Shown here: piece by piece, positions 8,086 through 16,938 of the stretch | How positions within the stretch are numbered: the first letter of the stretch is position 1 | How the letters are laid out: each line of letters begins with the position of its first letter | From: Gimesia maris | Lineage (GTDB): Bacteria; Planctomycetota; Planctomycetia; Planctomycetales; Planctomycetaceae | Direction: 5' to 3' | DNA: 64,000 bases | Assembly (NCBI RefSeq): GCF_008298035.1 | Contig: NZ_CP042910.1 | Location: 5,161,001-5,225,000 of the forward strand | The notes under the pieces: model-generated | Told to the model about the DNA's origin: nothing | Databases searched by the model: none | Seen by the model: only the letters and a program-made list of their open reading frames with translations | Program-made: the position numbers and the translations under genes

Positions 8086-8880
8086 GTGCAAATTTTATTG
8101 ACTAATGATGACGGTATTCATGCCCCAGGCATTCGCAGCCTTCAGAAAGCATTAACTCAACTCGGGGATGTCGAAGTCGTTGCCCCCCTGTCCGAACAAA
8201 GTGGCGTGGGATTGAGCATCACCTATTTACATCCTCTGATGATACATCAGGAATTCGAAAGTGGAAAGCACTGGGGCTGGGCCGTTGCCGGCAGCCCGGC
8301 TGACTGCGTCAAATTGGGGATCCTGGAATTCTGTCCGCAGCGCCCCGATCTGATCATCAGTGGGATCAATTCCGGTTCAAACGTGGGTATCAATGTTCTC
8401 TATTCAGGAACAGTCGCCGGAGCCATTGAAGGTGCCTTTGCCGGAATTCCTTCCATCGCCATCTCGGCTGCCAGCAGTTTTGCCAATGACACGAAACCGG
8501 ACTATGACCGCTGCGCCGCTCAGAGTATTCCGATCATCAGAAAACTCTTACAGGATCCATACCCGGCGGATCGTCTCTGGAATCTCAATTTTCCAGAAAT
8601 ACGACCCGATTGGCCTCGGGGAGTCAAATGGACTTCCCTGGGTGTAAAACGACATTTCGACGTCATGGAAAAACGCATGGATCCGCGTGGGCGTCCCTAT
8701 TTCTGGAGTGGCCTCGATCCCATTCAAAACCATCAGTTGGAACCAGGCACTGATATCCATGAACTGTCGGAAGGCTTTGTCACTGTCACACCACTTAAAT
8801 TTGACTTAACAGATCACGATCACCTGCAATCATCATCACCAAAATTGTCTGGCAGCGAGATCGACCTGGAACTCGATTGA
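8086..8880 (+). CDS. surE: 5'/3'-nucleotidase SurE
   Basis: SurE is a metal-dependent nucleoside-monophosphate phosphatase linked to stationary-phase survival. The 264-residue protein begins [16 protein letters not shown], where the two aspartates after the asparagine bind the divalent metal. Further family motifs are [10 protein letters not shown] (the metal-binding serine region), [12 protein letters not shown], and [20 protein letters not shown], which supplies the metal-binding asparagine. The start is a GTG with AAGGA upstream (8075-8079). The gene is monocistronic as far as can be seen: 196 bases separate it from the downstream kinase gene. Confidence 0.93.
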   Translation: MQILLTNDDGIHAPGIRSLQKALTQLGDVEVVAPLSEQSGVGLSITYLHPLMIHQEFESGKHWGWAVAGSPADCVKLGILEFCPQRPDLIISGINSGSNVGINVLYSGTVAGAIEGAFAGIPSIAISAASSFANDTKPDYDRCAAQSIPIIRKLLQDPYPADRLWNLNFPEIRPDWPRGVKWTSLGVKRHFDVMEKRMDPRGRPYFWSGLDPIQNHQLEPGTDIHELSEGFVTVTPLKFDLTDHDHLQSSSPKLSGSEIDLELD

Positions 8881-9076
8881 TCTTTGATAACGGTAATTAA
8901 TGAATATGACCTTCCCAAGTTTGACATTCTCCGGCTATGCGGGATAATCGAAGAGAAAACAAGTTTCATGCGACAGAAACCTGGTTCACAAACCTGTCCC
9001 TTGAACGGGTCTGCATTCACAATGCACGTAAAGAGATACCAGTGATCTGACTAAAGAGTTGCTGAGGAGGTGCCCA

Positions 9077-11125
9077 GTGAATCACAATCAGTCACCAGAC
9101 CACAACAGGCTCTCCTCCCGGATCTTATCGGAAACATTCCCGGAACTGCAGTCCGGCGAACTCCTGCAAAATATCTTCGACTCAGATCATCAACTGCTGC
9201 GAAAAATCCTTTCCATCCCTCCGCTGATTATCTGGGCCGTTGATCGTCATGGAATCGTCACACTCTCTGAAGGGGGTGGCCTCAACCGCCTGGGATTTCT
9301 CCCGGGAGAATGGGTGGGGAAATCCATTTTCAAAGAGTACGCTGATGACCCTGAACTGATCGAGATTTTCAGACGAACACTCAACGGTGAAGAGTTACAA
9401 CGCAGGCGGACAGCAGGCGCGCTTGTCTTTGACGTGGAATATAGTCCGTTTTTTGATGGACAAGGTCACGTCGACGGATTTCTTTCAGTTGCCATTGATA
9501 TCACCGAAAAAGTCGCTTCACAGGAAGAACTCCGCCGTTCCGAAGAACGCTTCAGCAAGATATTCCAGTTCAATCCGATCGCGATGTGTATAACGGAAAT
9601 CGACACGGGTGTCTTCATCGAGGTCAATGAGAAATTTCTAACCGCGCTGCAATGCAACCGGGAATACATTCTGGGGAAAAGCGCCTTTGACATCGGTTTC
9701 TGGCCCAGCAAAGAATCCCGCAGGGAGATGATTGAAAAAGTCCAGAAAGAAGGGACCGCGCGCGAGCTCTCTTTTGACTTCATCATACCGAATGGCACCC
9801 GTTTATGCACGATGCTCTCCGCGGTCCAGATCTATTTTCGGGGTGAAACATTTCTTCTCTCCTGTGTCAAAGATGTCACCAGGGAACAGTCTGCCCTGGA
9901 AGAGCTAGAAAAATTAAACGAAAACCTCGAAGCCAGAGTCGCTTCCCGTACCGCCGAACTGGAGCATGCACATGCCATCCTGAACGAAGAATACACCAAA
10001 CGAAACCGACTGTATAACGCGCTGCAACAGACGGAAGCCAAGTGGCGCTCTCTGGTGACCAATGCCCCCGACACCATTCTGACCCTGGATCAGGCAGGCT
10101 GCATTCTCTTTATCAATCATCAAATCGAATCAGTCAACATGGATGACATCATCGGCACACCCATTTTCAGTTACATGAATCAGTCTCACATCCATAAAGC
10201 CCGCGAGAAACTTCAGAAAGTCTTCGACTCGGGAATGACACAACTGATGGAAACAGAAGGGCTCAACACGGAAGGTAAAAAAACGCTCTACTCCTGTCGC
10301 ATTAGTGCCATGGTGAGCGAAGAAAAAATCATCGCTGCCATGGTTATTGCAACCGATATCACCCAGCAGAAACAGGCAGAACAGGAACTGGTGAGGCGGC
10401 GTGCGGAACTGGCCCACCTGTCAAGACTCTCAACAATGGGGGAACTGGCTGCCGAACTCTCGCACGAATTGAACCAGCCTCTGGCAGCCATCAATAATTA
10501 TACAAATGGCTGTATCCGCCGCATTCAGTCCGGAACCACAACTCTGGATAATCTGATTGAACCTCTCGAAGAGATGTCGCGTCAGGCACAACGCGCCAGC
10601 GAAACAATCAAGCGTCTCAGAAGACATGTTCAGAAGAGCGAAGTAGAACAGAAAATACTGGATATCAACGCAGTCATTCAAAATTCGATCGCACTCCTCG
10701 AACACGAGATTCAACGTAATGCTGTCACGCTGCAAATGGAATTAAGCCCGGGACCGCTCCGGATCATTGGAGATGCTATCCAGATTGAACAGGTACTGGT
10801 CAACCTGCTGTTAAATGCCTTCGAAGCCATGTCTGAACAGCCTCCCGAAGAACGTAAAGTTTTGATCCAATCCGATCAGGATCAGTCAGGGAATCTGATG
10901 ATATCTGTGACAGACAGCGGAATAGGTTTGAAAAAGGGTCAGGAAAAATCTATCTTCGAAACGTTCTATACAACAAAACAAAAAGGACTGGGCGTCGGTT
11001 TGGCAATCAGCCAGACCATTGTTGAAGCGCACGGCGGGAAACTGACCCCGCGCCGAAATAAACAGGGGGCCAGTTTTATTCTCACTTTTCCAGTAGCTCA
11101 TGGAGATCGAATCAGTGTTATCTGA
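9077..11125 (+). CDS. Soluble PAS-domain sensor histidine kinase (FixL/TtrS type)
   Basis: This 682-residue kinase has no membrane segment. It has three PAS-like domains at about residues 45-150, 155-270 and 320-440, with a coiled coil (about 275-320) between the second and third. The HisKA domain has the H-box AAELSHELNQPLAAINNY with the phosphorylated His at 463. The HATPase domain follows with the N-box VLVNLLLNAFEAM, SGIG and GLGVGLAIS. I chose the GTG at 9077 because AGGAGG lies six bases upstream. A TTG at 9059 would add six residues but lies upstream of that site. I see no evidence for a heme pocket, so the signal is unknown. The response regulator gene follows immediately. Confidence 0.88.
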   Translation: MNHNQSPDHNRLSSRILSETFPELQSGELLQNIFDSDHQLLRKILSIPPLIIWAVDRHGIVTLSEGGGLNRLGFLPGEWVGKSIFKEYADDPELIEIFRRTLNGEELQRRRTAGALVFDVEYSPFFDGQGHVDGFLSVAIDITEKVASQEELRRSEERFSKIFQFNPIAMCITEIDTGVFIEVNEKFLTALQCNREYILGKSAFDIGFWPSKESRREMIEKVQKEGTARELSFDFIIPNGTRLCTMLSAVQIYFRGETFLLSCVKDVTREQSALEELEKLNENLEARVASRTAELEHAHAILNEEYTKRNRLYNALQQTEAKWRSLVTNAPDTILTLDQAGCILFINHQIESVNMDDIIGTPIFSYMNQSHIHKAREKLQKVFDSGMTQLMETEGLNTEGKKTLYSCRISAMVSEEKIIAAMVIATDITQQKQAEQELVRRRAELAHLSRLSTMGELAAELSHELNQPLAAINNYTNGCIRRIQSGTTTLDNLIEPLEEMSRQAQRASETIKRLRRHVQKSEVEQKILDINAVIQNSIALLEHEIQRNAVTLQMELSPGPLRIIGDAIQIEQVLVNLLLNAFEAMSEQPPEERKVLIQSDQDQSGNLMISVTDSGIGLKKGQEKSIFETFYTTKQKGLGVGLAISQTIVEAHGGKLTPRRNKQGASFILTFPVAHGDRISVI

Positions 11126-11129
11126 AAAC

Positions 11130-11768
11130 ATGACTATTCAGCAGGAAGCAACTGTCTTCGTTGTTGATGACGACCCCGCCATCAGAAAATCGCTCCGCTG
11201 GCTGATTGAATCGGTCGGTCTGAAGGTGCAGACGCACGAACTTGCCAGTGAATTTCTGGAGAGTTACTCACCCGAGATTCCCGGCTGTCTGGTCCTGGAT
11301 ATCAGAATCCCCGGCATGAGTGGTCTTGAATTACAGGAAAAACTGAGGGAGCGAGGCTACGATATTCCTGTCATTATCGTCTCTGGTTACGGGGATGTTC
11401 CCATGGCCGTCAGGGCTATGAAAGCGGGAGCAATCGACTTTCTCGAAAAGCCTGTCAGCGATCAGGTGCTGCTGGATTACATTCAGAAAGGCATCGAAAC
11501 CGACATCAAAAACAAACAGAACCGGATACAAAATCAGGATCTGATGGAGCGGAAAGAATTATTGACCCGCCGTGAACGGGAAGTCATGGAGTACGTGGTT
11601 GCCGGCTTCTCCAGCCGCGAAATCGCAGGAACGCTGAATGTCAGTTTTAAAACGGTCGAAGCACACCGCGCTAAAATCATGAAAAAAATGCAGGCTAAAA
11701 GTGTTCCGAAACTGATTCAGATGGATCTGCAGATCAAAGATGTTCCCGAGTACAACCGCAACCAGTGA
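11130..11768 (+). CDS. FixJ-family response regulator
   Basis: This protein has a receiver domain followed by a LuxR/GerE-type DNA-binding domain. The acidic pocket is VFVVDDDPAIRKS, the phosphoacceptor is the Asp in CLVLDIRIPGMSG (residue 57 from this start), and IIVSGYGDVPMAVRAMKAG and FLEKP complete the switch residues. The C-terminal helix-turn-helix reads LTRREREVMEYVVAG ... SREIAGTLNVSFKTVEAHR. The kinase stop lies at 11123-11125. The ATG at 11130 gives a typical FixJ length (212 residues). An ATG at 11100, overlapping the kinase gene, would add ten residues. Neither has a clear ribosome site, which fits translational coupling. The target genes are unknown. Confidence 0.9.
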   Translation: MTIQQEATVFVVDDDPAIRKSLRWLIESVGLKVQTHELASEFLESYSPEIPGCLVLDIRIPGMSGLELQEKLRERGYDIPVIIVSGYGDVPMAVRAMKAGAIDFLEKPVSDQVLLDYIQKGIETDIKNKQNRIQNQDLMERKELLTRREREVMEYVVAGFSSREIAGTLNVSFKTVEAHRAKIMKKMQAKSVPKLIQMDLQIKDVPEYNRNQ

Positions 11769-11854
11769 GACTTTGATTTTGCCTCTGATTCCGCAATAAT
11801 CAATTCCGCTTTAATCACTTTATCATTGCCCTTTGAGATTCCCCGGGAACCATT

Positions 11855-12775
11855 TTGAATAATCATACAGAACTGGCACTAAACGGCGTTCCCATATGCG
11901 ATACCTTTGCTGAAGCATTTACCACTGTCGGTACGCGAATTATCGTGACGGCTCTCACAGAATCCTGGGTCAGAATCGCAGCAGCAGAAGTTACCGGCTA
12001 TGCCACCAGCGTGATTGCCTGTGACGCCGAAGCCGGTGTAGAAAAATTTCTCTCCCCGGCAGAAAGCCCCGATGGACGGCCCGGTGTCAGCCTCATGTTC
12101 TTCGCCTTCGGCCAGTCCGCCCTGGAAAAAGCCGTCACCAACCGCGTGGGACAATGCATCCTCACCTGCCCCACCACTGCCTGTTACTCGGGCTATACCC
12201 CGGAAGATCCGGAAAAGAACATTGCCTTAGGCAGCCAGCTTCGTTTTTTTGGAGACGGTTTCCAGGTCTCGAAGAAGTGGGGAGATCGCAGACTCTGGCG
12301 CGTGCCCGTGATGGATGGAGAGTTTGTCTGCGAAGATCAGACGGGTACATTCAAGGGGGTCGCCGGCGGTAACCTCTTAATCTGTGCCACCGATCAGAAA
12401 AGCGGGCTTCTGGCGACAGAAGCAGCCGTCTCTGCGATGCAGCAGGTCGAGCTCACTATTCTTCCCTTCCCCGGCGGCATCGTCCGCAGCGGCAGCAAAG
12501 TCGGCTCCCGCTATTCAAAACTCAAGGCCAGTACCAACGATGCCTATTGCCCGACTTTACAGGCACAGACAACTTCGGATCTGCCGGAGGGAACCGGTTG
12601 CGTCTACGAAATTGTCATCGATGGTGCAGCATTTGAACCCGTGCAACAGGCAATGAAGTCAGGTCTGCATACCGTCTGTCAGCAACCGGGGATCCTCCAG
12701 ATTACCGCCGGTAACTATGGCGGTAAACTGGGGAAACATCATTTCCATCTCAAAGACCTGATTGACCGCCCGTAG
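11855..12775 (+). CDS. ftr: Formylmethanofuran:tetrahydromethanopterin formyltransferase (Ftr)
   Basis: Ftr moves the formyl group between methanofuran and tetrahydromethanopterin. It is a step of methanogenesis in archaea and of H4MPT-dependent formaldehyde oxidation in methylotrophs and planctomycetes. The 306-residue protein matches the archaeal and bacterial enzyme length. It begins with a conserved segment GVPICDTFAEAF. Further family-like segments are VGQCILTCPTTACYSG, FFGDGFQVSKKW, RLWRVPVMDGEFVCED, and a C-terminal GILQITAGNYGGKLGKHHFHL. The start is a TTG at 11855 with a weak GGGAA upstream. The other H4MPT genes (fhc, mch, mtd) are not in the window. The stop lies only three bases from the convergent sucA stop. 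Confidence 0.9.
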   Translation: MNNHTELALNGVPICDTFAEAFTTVGTRIIVTALTESWVRIAAAEVTGYATSVIACDAEAGVEKFLSPAESPDGRPGVSLMFFAFGQSALEKAVTNRVGQCILTCPTTACYSGYTPEDPEKNIALGSQLRFFGDGFQVSKKWGDRRLWRVPVMDGEFVCEDQTGTFKGVAGGNLLICATDQKSGLLATEAAVSAMQQVELTILPFPGGIVRSGSKVGSRYSKLKASTNDAYCPTLQAQTTSDLPEGTGCVYEIVIDGAAFEPVQQAMKSGLHTVCQQPGILQITAGNYGGKLGKHHFHLKDLIDRP

Positions 12776-12778
12776 ACG

Positions 12779-15655
12779 TTACTCTTCTTCCCGAAAACTT
12801 TCGGAAATCAGCATCTCCTGCTCAAACTGATGACTGCGTCCTGAACCGGTTGCCGGACTGGCACTTGCCGGACGATAAACGCCTTTCAATGGATGGCGAC
12901 CAAACAGATTGCCTTTGAAGCGACAATACATGAACCGCCAGGCCCCCATGTTTTCCGGTTCTTCCTGGACCCAGTACACTGGAGTCCCTTCCGGATACGG
13001 AGCCAGCGCCTGTTTCAGTTCCTCTTTGGGAACCGGGTAAAGCTGTTCCATCCGGATAATGGCCACATCGTCCCGTTCAGCCTGTTTACGGTGCTCACTC
13101 AAATCGTAGTAGATTTTACCGGTACACAGCAGAACCCGTTTGACCTTTTTCGGGTTCAGGTCTGTGGTGTCGCCGATCACTTTGATGAATGACCCTGAAC
13201 TCATCGACTTGAAGCTGGAAACCGCGTCACGATGCCGAAGCAGACTCTTGGGAGTCATCACAATTAAGGGCTTCCGCCATTTGCGGATCATCTGACGACG
13301 CAGCAGATGGAAAAACTGATCCGGCGTCGTAGGCATCGCGATCTGGATATTACTTTCCGCCGCCAGTTGCAGAAAACGCTCGAAGCGGGCACTGGAGTGT
13401 TCCGGCCCCTGACCTTCAAATCCGTGAGGCAACAGCATCACCATGCCGCTGTAACGCTGCCATTTATCTTCCGCGCTCACAATAAACTGATCGATAATCA
13501 CCTGGGCCGCGTTACAGAAATCACCAAACTGCGCTTCCCAGATAATCAGACCATCAGGACAGTCCAGACTGTAACCATAATCAAAGCCGAGAACGCCTGC
13601 TTCAGAAAGCGGGCTGTTCACAAACTCGACCGGCCCCTGTCCTTCGACCAGGTGTTTCAGGGGAGTAAATTTTTTACCGTTTTTAACATCATGCAGCACG
13701 GCATGACGATGACTGAATGTGCCCCGCTGTGCATCCTGACCGCTGACCCGGATGCGATAGCCTTCTGTCAGCAGGGAGGCAAATGCCAGGGCCTCAGCCG
13801 TTCCCCAGTCGATCTTCCGCTCCCCCTCTGCCATCTCCTTACGGATATTCAGCAGTCGCTGGATCTTCTTGTGAGGCGTAAAGTTATCGGGGACCTCTGT
13901 CTGCTTCAGCAACAGGTTCACCAGGCTCTTCTCGGGAATTCCGGTATCAATCTGGTCTGCCGGTAACTCGCGACCGCCCCGGTATCCAGCCCAGATGCCT
14001 GCCGGCAGTTCCACCGTATGCGGATAATTCTCGACCCGGGCCGCTGACAGTTCGGACTCCAGGTGAGAAACACTTTCATCCTGCAGCCGGTCTCCGTCTT
14101 CTTTGGTCACAGACTTCCGTTCCAGCATGCGCTGCAGAAAACTGTCTCGCACTGAAGGACGCTTATTGATGATGTCGTACATCAGGGGCTGCGTGAATGC
14201 CGGCTCATCCCCTTCATTGTGTCCCCGGCGACGATAGCAATACATGTCGATCACGACATCGCGGTGGAATTCTTTGCGGAAATCCATCGCCAGCCGGACC
14301 ACCTGGGCAACCGCTTCCGGATCTTCGCCATTCACATGAAATATGGGAATCTGCAACATCTTTGCCACGTCTGTCGCGTAGGTGGAAGAACGGCTCTGTG
14401 CCGGATCCGTTGTGAAACCAATCTGGTTATTCACGACAACATGAATGGTACCACCGGTTCGATAGCCCCGCAGCTCACTCAGGTTCAGGCTCTCCTGGAC
14501 AACCCCTTCCCCGGCAAAAGCAGCATCACCGTGAATCAGCAGGACCATCCCCTTGGTTCGATCAATATTGGACCAGCGATCCTGCTTGGCACGCATCCGG
14601 CCCATCGCGACCGGGTTTACGAATTCCAGGTGGCTCGGGTTGAAACAGAGCGTCAGGTGCACGTTGTGCCCGGATTCGGTCATCCAGTCGGAACTGTATC
14701 CCAGGTGATATTTCACATCGCCTCGGCCCACACTCATTTCGGGGACAGAGTCTTCGTATTCGCGGAAAATTTCGCGTGGTTTTTTCCCCATGATGTTGGT
14801 CAGAACATTCAGGCGGCCCCGGTGTGCCATTCCGAACACAATTTCATCTACGCCCTGCTCACCCGCTTTTTCAATCGCCAGATCCAGCAGCGGAATCAGG
14901 CTCTCGGCCCCTTCCAGCGAGAAACTTTTCAGGCCGACATATTTTTTCTGGATGAACTCTTCAAACACAACGGCATCAGTCAACCGGCGCAGAATCCGCA
15001 ACGATTCGGGACGCTCGAACTTCAGGAAGTTCGCGGTACTTTCCATCCGGTTCTGCAGCCACTTCCGCACACGCAGACTGTCGATGTGCATAAACTGCGC
15101 ACCAATCGATCGGCAGTAAGTATTTCTTAACCACTGAATCATCTCGCGCAGGGTGCGCTGCTTCGGACCACCAAATGTCGACGTCGAAAAGACGCGATCG
15201 TAATCCCGTTCAGAGAAATCATAGAACTCAGGCATCAACTCGGGAGGCGTGGCCCGTTTCTTTCCCAAGGGATCCAGTGAAGCCAGAATGTGACCACGCA
15301 CACGGTAATTACGAATCAACTGGTCCAGGCGCTCCTGACGATCGGCGATTTTCATCGTCTGGCGGTCCATACCCTCCCGTTCCTGTCTGCCAGGAGGGTT
15401 GAACATGGTATGGCGTTTGAAGGAGGGCCCGAAATTCGGTTTGCGGCTCCGGGTCATCTTCTGCGGGAACTTCGAGAAATAGTCACGCCATTCCTGGGAG
15501 ACAGAGCTCGGCGACTCCAGATAGCTCGTGTACAGCGACTCCACGAAGGTTAACGATTCCGAGCTTAAATCGTTGACTATTTCTTCTGGAAGTTGATTGT
15601 CAGAGTGCCCATTGCCTTCAGAGTAATACGAAGCTGAATCTGGTTTATCAAGCAT
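12779..15655 (-). CDS. sucA: 2-oxoglutarate dehydrogenase E1 component
   Basis: SucA is the thiamine-diphosphate decarboxylase of the 2-oxoglutarate dehydrogenase complex in the TCA cycle. The start at [11 protein letters not shown] has GGAGAGGG upstream; an in-frame ATG 45 bases earlier lacks a ribosome site. This gives 958 residues, normal for the family. The N-terminal segment ([19 protein letters not shown]) is the subunit-binding region. Active-site motifs include [21 protein letters not shown], the thiamine-diphosphate and metal motif with [18 protein letters not shown] and [10 protein letters not shown], and the transketolase pyrimidine domain with GFDYGYSL and [12 protein letters not shown]. 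No E2 (sucB) or E3 gene is adjacent. Confidence 0.95.
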   Translation of the reverse strand: MLDKPDSASYYSEGNGHSDNQLPEEIVNDLSSESLTFVESLYTSYLESPSSVSQEWRDYFSKFPQKMTRSRKPNFGPSFKRHTMFNPPGRQEREGMDRQTMKIADRQERLDQLIRNYRVRGHILASLDPLGKKRATPPELMPEFYDFSERDYDRVFSTSTFGGPKQRTLREMIQWLRNTYCRSIGAQFMHIDSLRVRKWLQNRMESTANFLKFERPESLRILRRLTDAVVFEEFIQKKYVGLKSFSLEGAESLIPLLDLAIEKAGEQGVDEIVFGMAHRGRLNVLTNIMGKKPREIFREYEDSVPEMSVGRGDVKYHLGYSSDWMTESGHNVHLTLCFNPSHLEFVNPVAMGRMRAKQDRWSNIDRTKGMVLLIHGDAAFAGEGVVQESLNLSELRGYRTGGTIHVVVNNQIGFTTDPAQSRSSTYATDVAKMLQIPIFHVNGEDPEAVAQVVRLAMDFRKEFHRDVVIDMYCYRRRGHNEGDEPAFTQPLMYDIINKRPSVRDSFLQRMLERKSVTKEDGDRLQDESVSHLESELSAARVENYPHTVELPAGIWAGYRGGRELPADQIDTGIPEKSLVNLLLKQTEVPDNFTPHKKIQRLLNIRKEMAEGERKIDWGTAEALAFASLLTEGYRIRVSGQDAQRGTFSHRHAVLHDVKNGKKFTPLKHLVEGQGPVEFVNSPLSEAGVLGFDYGYSLDCPDGLIIWEAQFGDFCNAAQVIIDQFIVSAEDKWQRYSGMVMLLPHGFEGQGPEHSSARFERFLQLAAESNIQIAMPTTPDQFFHLLRRQMIRKWRKPLIVMTPKSLLRHRDAVSSFKSMSSGSFIKVIGDTTDLNPKKVKRVLLCTGKIYYDLSEHRKQAERDDVAIIRMEQLYPVPKEELKQALAPYPEGTPVYWVQEEPENMGAWRFMYCRFKGNLFGRHPLKGVYRPASASPATGSGRSHQFEQEMLISESFREEE

Positions 15656-15971
15656 TTTGCCCTCTCCGGGCTTAATTATGAATCCGGACAGGGCAGGCAC
15701 AGTGTCAACTCGACACGCAGGGAGAATGCTCTGTCGCGAATACAGGTTTAAAACATGTTTCTTTTACATTACCGTATTAGATCAGAGATTTAAAGCTCTG
15801 TACTCTAGCAGACTTGCGCTGTCCGAAAGAAAGTTACCAAAGTCGATTTCACTTTCCTACTCAACCGCTGCCATACTTTTATCCAAATCTTCAGGAAAAA
15901 CCGGAAAATCGGGATTCAACCCTCTGACAGACCATTACATGCATTATTCGACCATTCCCTTCCCGACAACA
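15656..15971. other. Intergenic region upstream of sucA
   Basis: This stretch holds the GGAGAGGG ribosome site of sucA at its left end and presumably the sucA promoter. I find no supported gene. The terminator of the upstream minus-strand gene bounds it on the right. Confidence 0.4.
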
Positions 15972-16012
15972 GCAAAAAAAAACCGGCTCCGATGTCCAGG
16001 ACATCGGGCCGG
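15972..16012 (-). terminator. Intrinsic terminator downstream of the DUF3467 gene
   Basis: On the minus strand, CCGGCcCGATGTCC t GGACATCGgaGCCGG forms a long GC-rich stem with very small loop, followed by nine T residues. It lies about 190 bases after the stop of the DUF3467 gene, implying a long 3' untranslated region. Confidence 0.88.
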
Positions 16013-16200
16013 CGGGTAGGCTTGATCTTTCGTGATTGTAACCTGCAATCGTTTCCCATGGCAACGGGAATCAAGACAATCACTGCATTCAGACCAGTGG
16101 AATGTCATTTTGAAATATCGGGTTGAATAGATATCGCAGGCTGCGACTACGGAGCACCTGAACAATCCCCCCAACCCTCAATTTCCAGCTCGACAAAGCA

Positions 16201-16560
16201 CTATGTCTGCTGACGAACAACTCGTTTACGGATATCTGTTTCCAGAACACCAAAGGCCTGCTCATGACGCTGTAAAGCCATTGAGAGAGCGCTCAAGAGA
16301 CGCTTGGCGGTGTAATGATTCAGAATGATCCGCTGACCAACACTGATCTCTGTGTTTGCTGGATCCAGTGGCTGAGGATTCAGACCCAGGTCCAGAATCA
16401 ATTCTTCTGGAGTACTGGATACGCGACAGAAGTTGGCGTAGCTGGCAGTCACATTGTCGTCATTCACTTTGACCTGTTGCTGCTGTGCTGGAGCCTGTGC
16501 TGCTTCTGCTGCAGGTTCTGTTGTCTCTTCAGCTGGTTTGTCATCTTTCTTAGCACTCAC
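16201..16560 (-). CDS. DUF3467 family protein
   Basis: This protein has 119 residues from the GTG at 16560, which has GAGGAG nine bases upstream. An upstream in-frame TTG would place that ribosome site inside the coding region, so it is rejected. The N-terminal third is a low-complexity tail rich in Ala, Glu and Gln. The rest matches the small DUF3467 family: [26 protein letters not shown], split here as [13 protein letters not shown] and LILDLGLNP, then [22 protein letters not shown]3467 proteins are short, cytoplasmic and of unknown function. It is a single gene with its own terminator. Confidence 0.82.
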   Translation of the reverse strand: MSAKKDDKPAEETTEPAAEAAQAPAQQQQVKVNDDNVTASYANFCRVSSTPEELILDLGLNPQPLDPANTEISVGQRIILNHYTAKRLLSALSMALQRHEQAFGVLETDIRKRVVRQQT

Positions 16561-16879
16561 GCTTTTTTTCTCCTCAATGTGATACAAAAATCATAAGAAG
16601 TAACTGGTTCCAGAAATATGGGACCTGAACTGATTTGAAATGAACCTCACCACTCAACTTCGGCAGTTCACCCCGAAATAACTTGACTGATTTGCCCTGA
16701 CTGATCTCAAGACACCTGAAACATACCATCGCTGTGTTCAGCATTCAAGAACAGAAAGCAAAGTCTTTAAAAGTCTTGAAACACAGCCTGTAAGCGTTTA
16801 CGAAAATGAGTGCATGTTGACTAAACGCAACCTGATAACCCATCTCCCCTACAGCTTCCAGACCCTGATGTATCAAGAA
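16561..16879. other. Intergenic region between the DUF3467 gene and the giant gene
   Basis: About 320 bases with no supported gene. The promoter of the DUF3467 gene should be here. A terminator for the giant gene follows at its right end. Confidence 0.4.
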
Positions 16880-16920
16880 AAAAGGCCCTGATGCCAGCAC
16901 TCGCATACACACCAGGGCCT
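16880..16920 (-). terminator. Terminator of the giant surface-protein gene
   Basis: On the minus strand AGGCCCTG and CAGGGCCT pair across a 22-base loop and are followed by six T residues. It lies about 20 bases past the stop at 16939. Confidence 0.8.
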
Positions 16921-16938
16921 GAAAGTCACGCAGATTGT

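Noticed and set aside
9077-11125. Heme-binding FixL sensor
   Set aside because: The PAS domains show no recognisable heme-ligating histidine context, so I name only the kinase class.
14219-15130. A 303-codon plus-strand open frame across sucA
   Set aside because: It lies antisense to conserved sucA motifs. Such shadows arise from the codon bias of long genes; no family features are visible.
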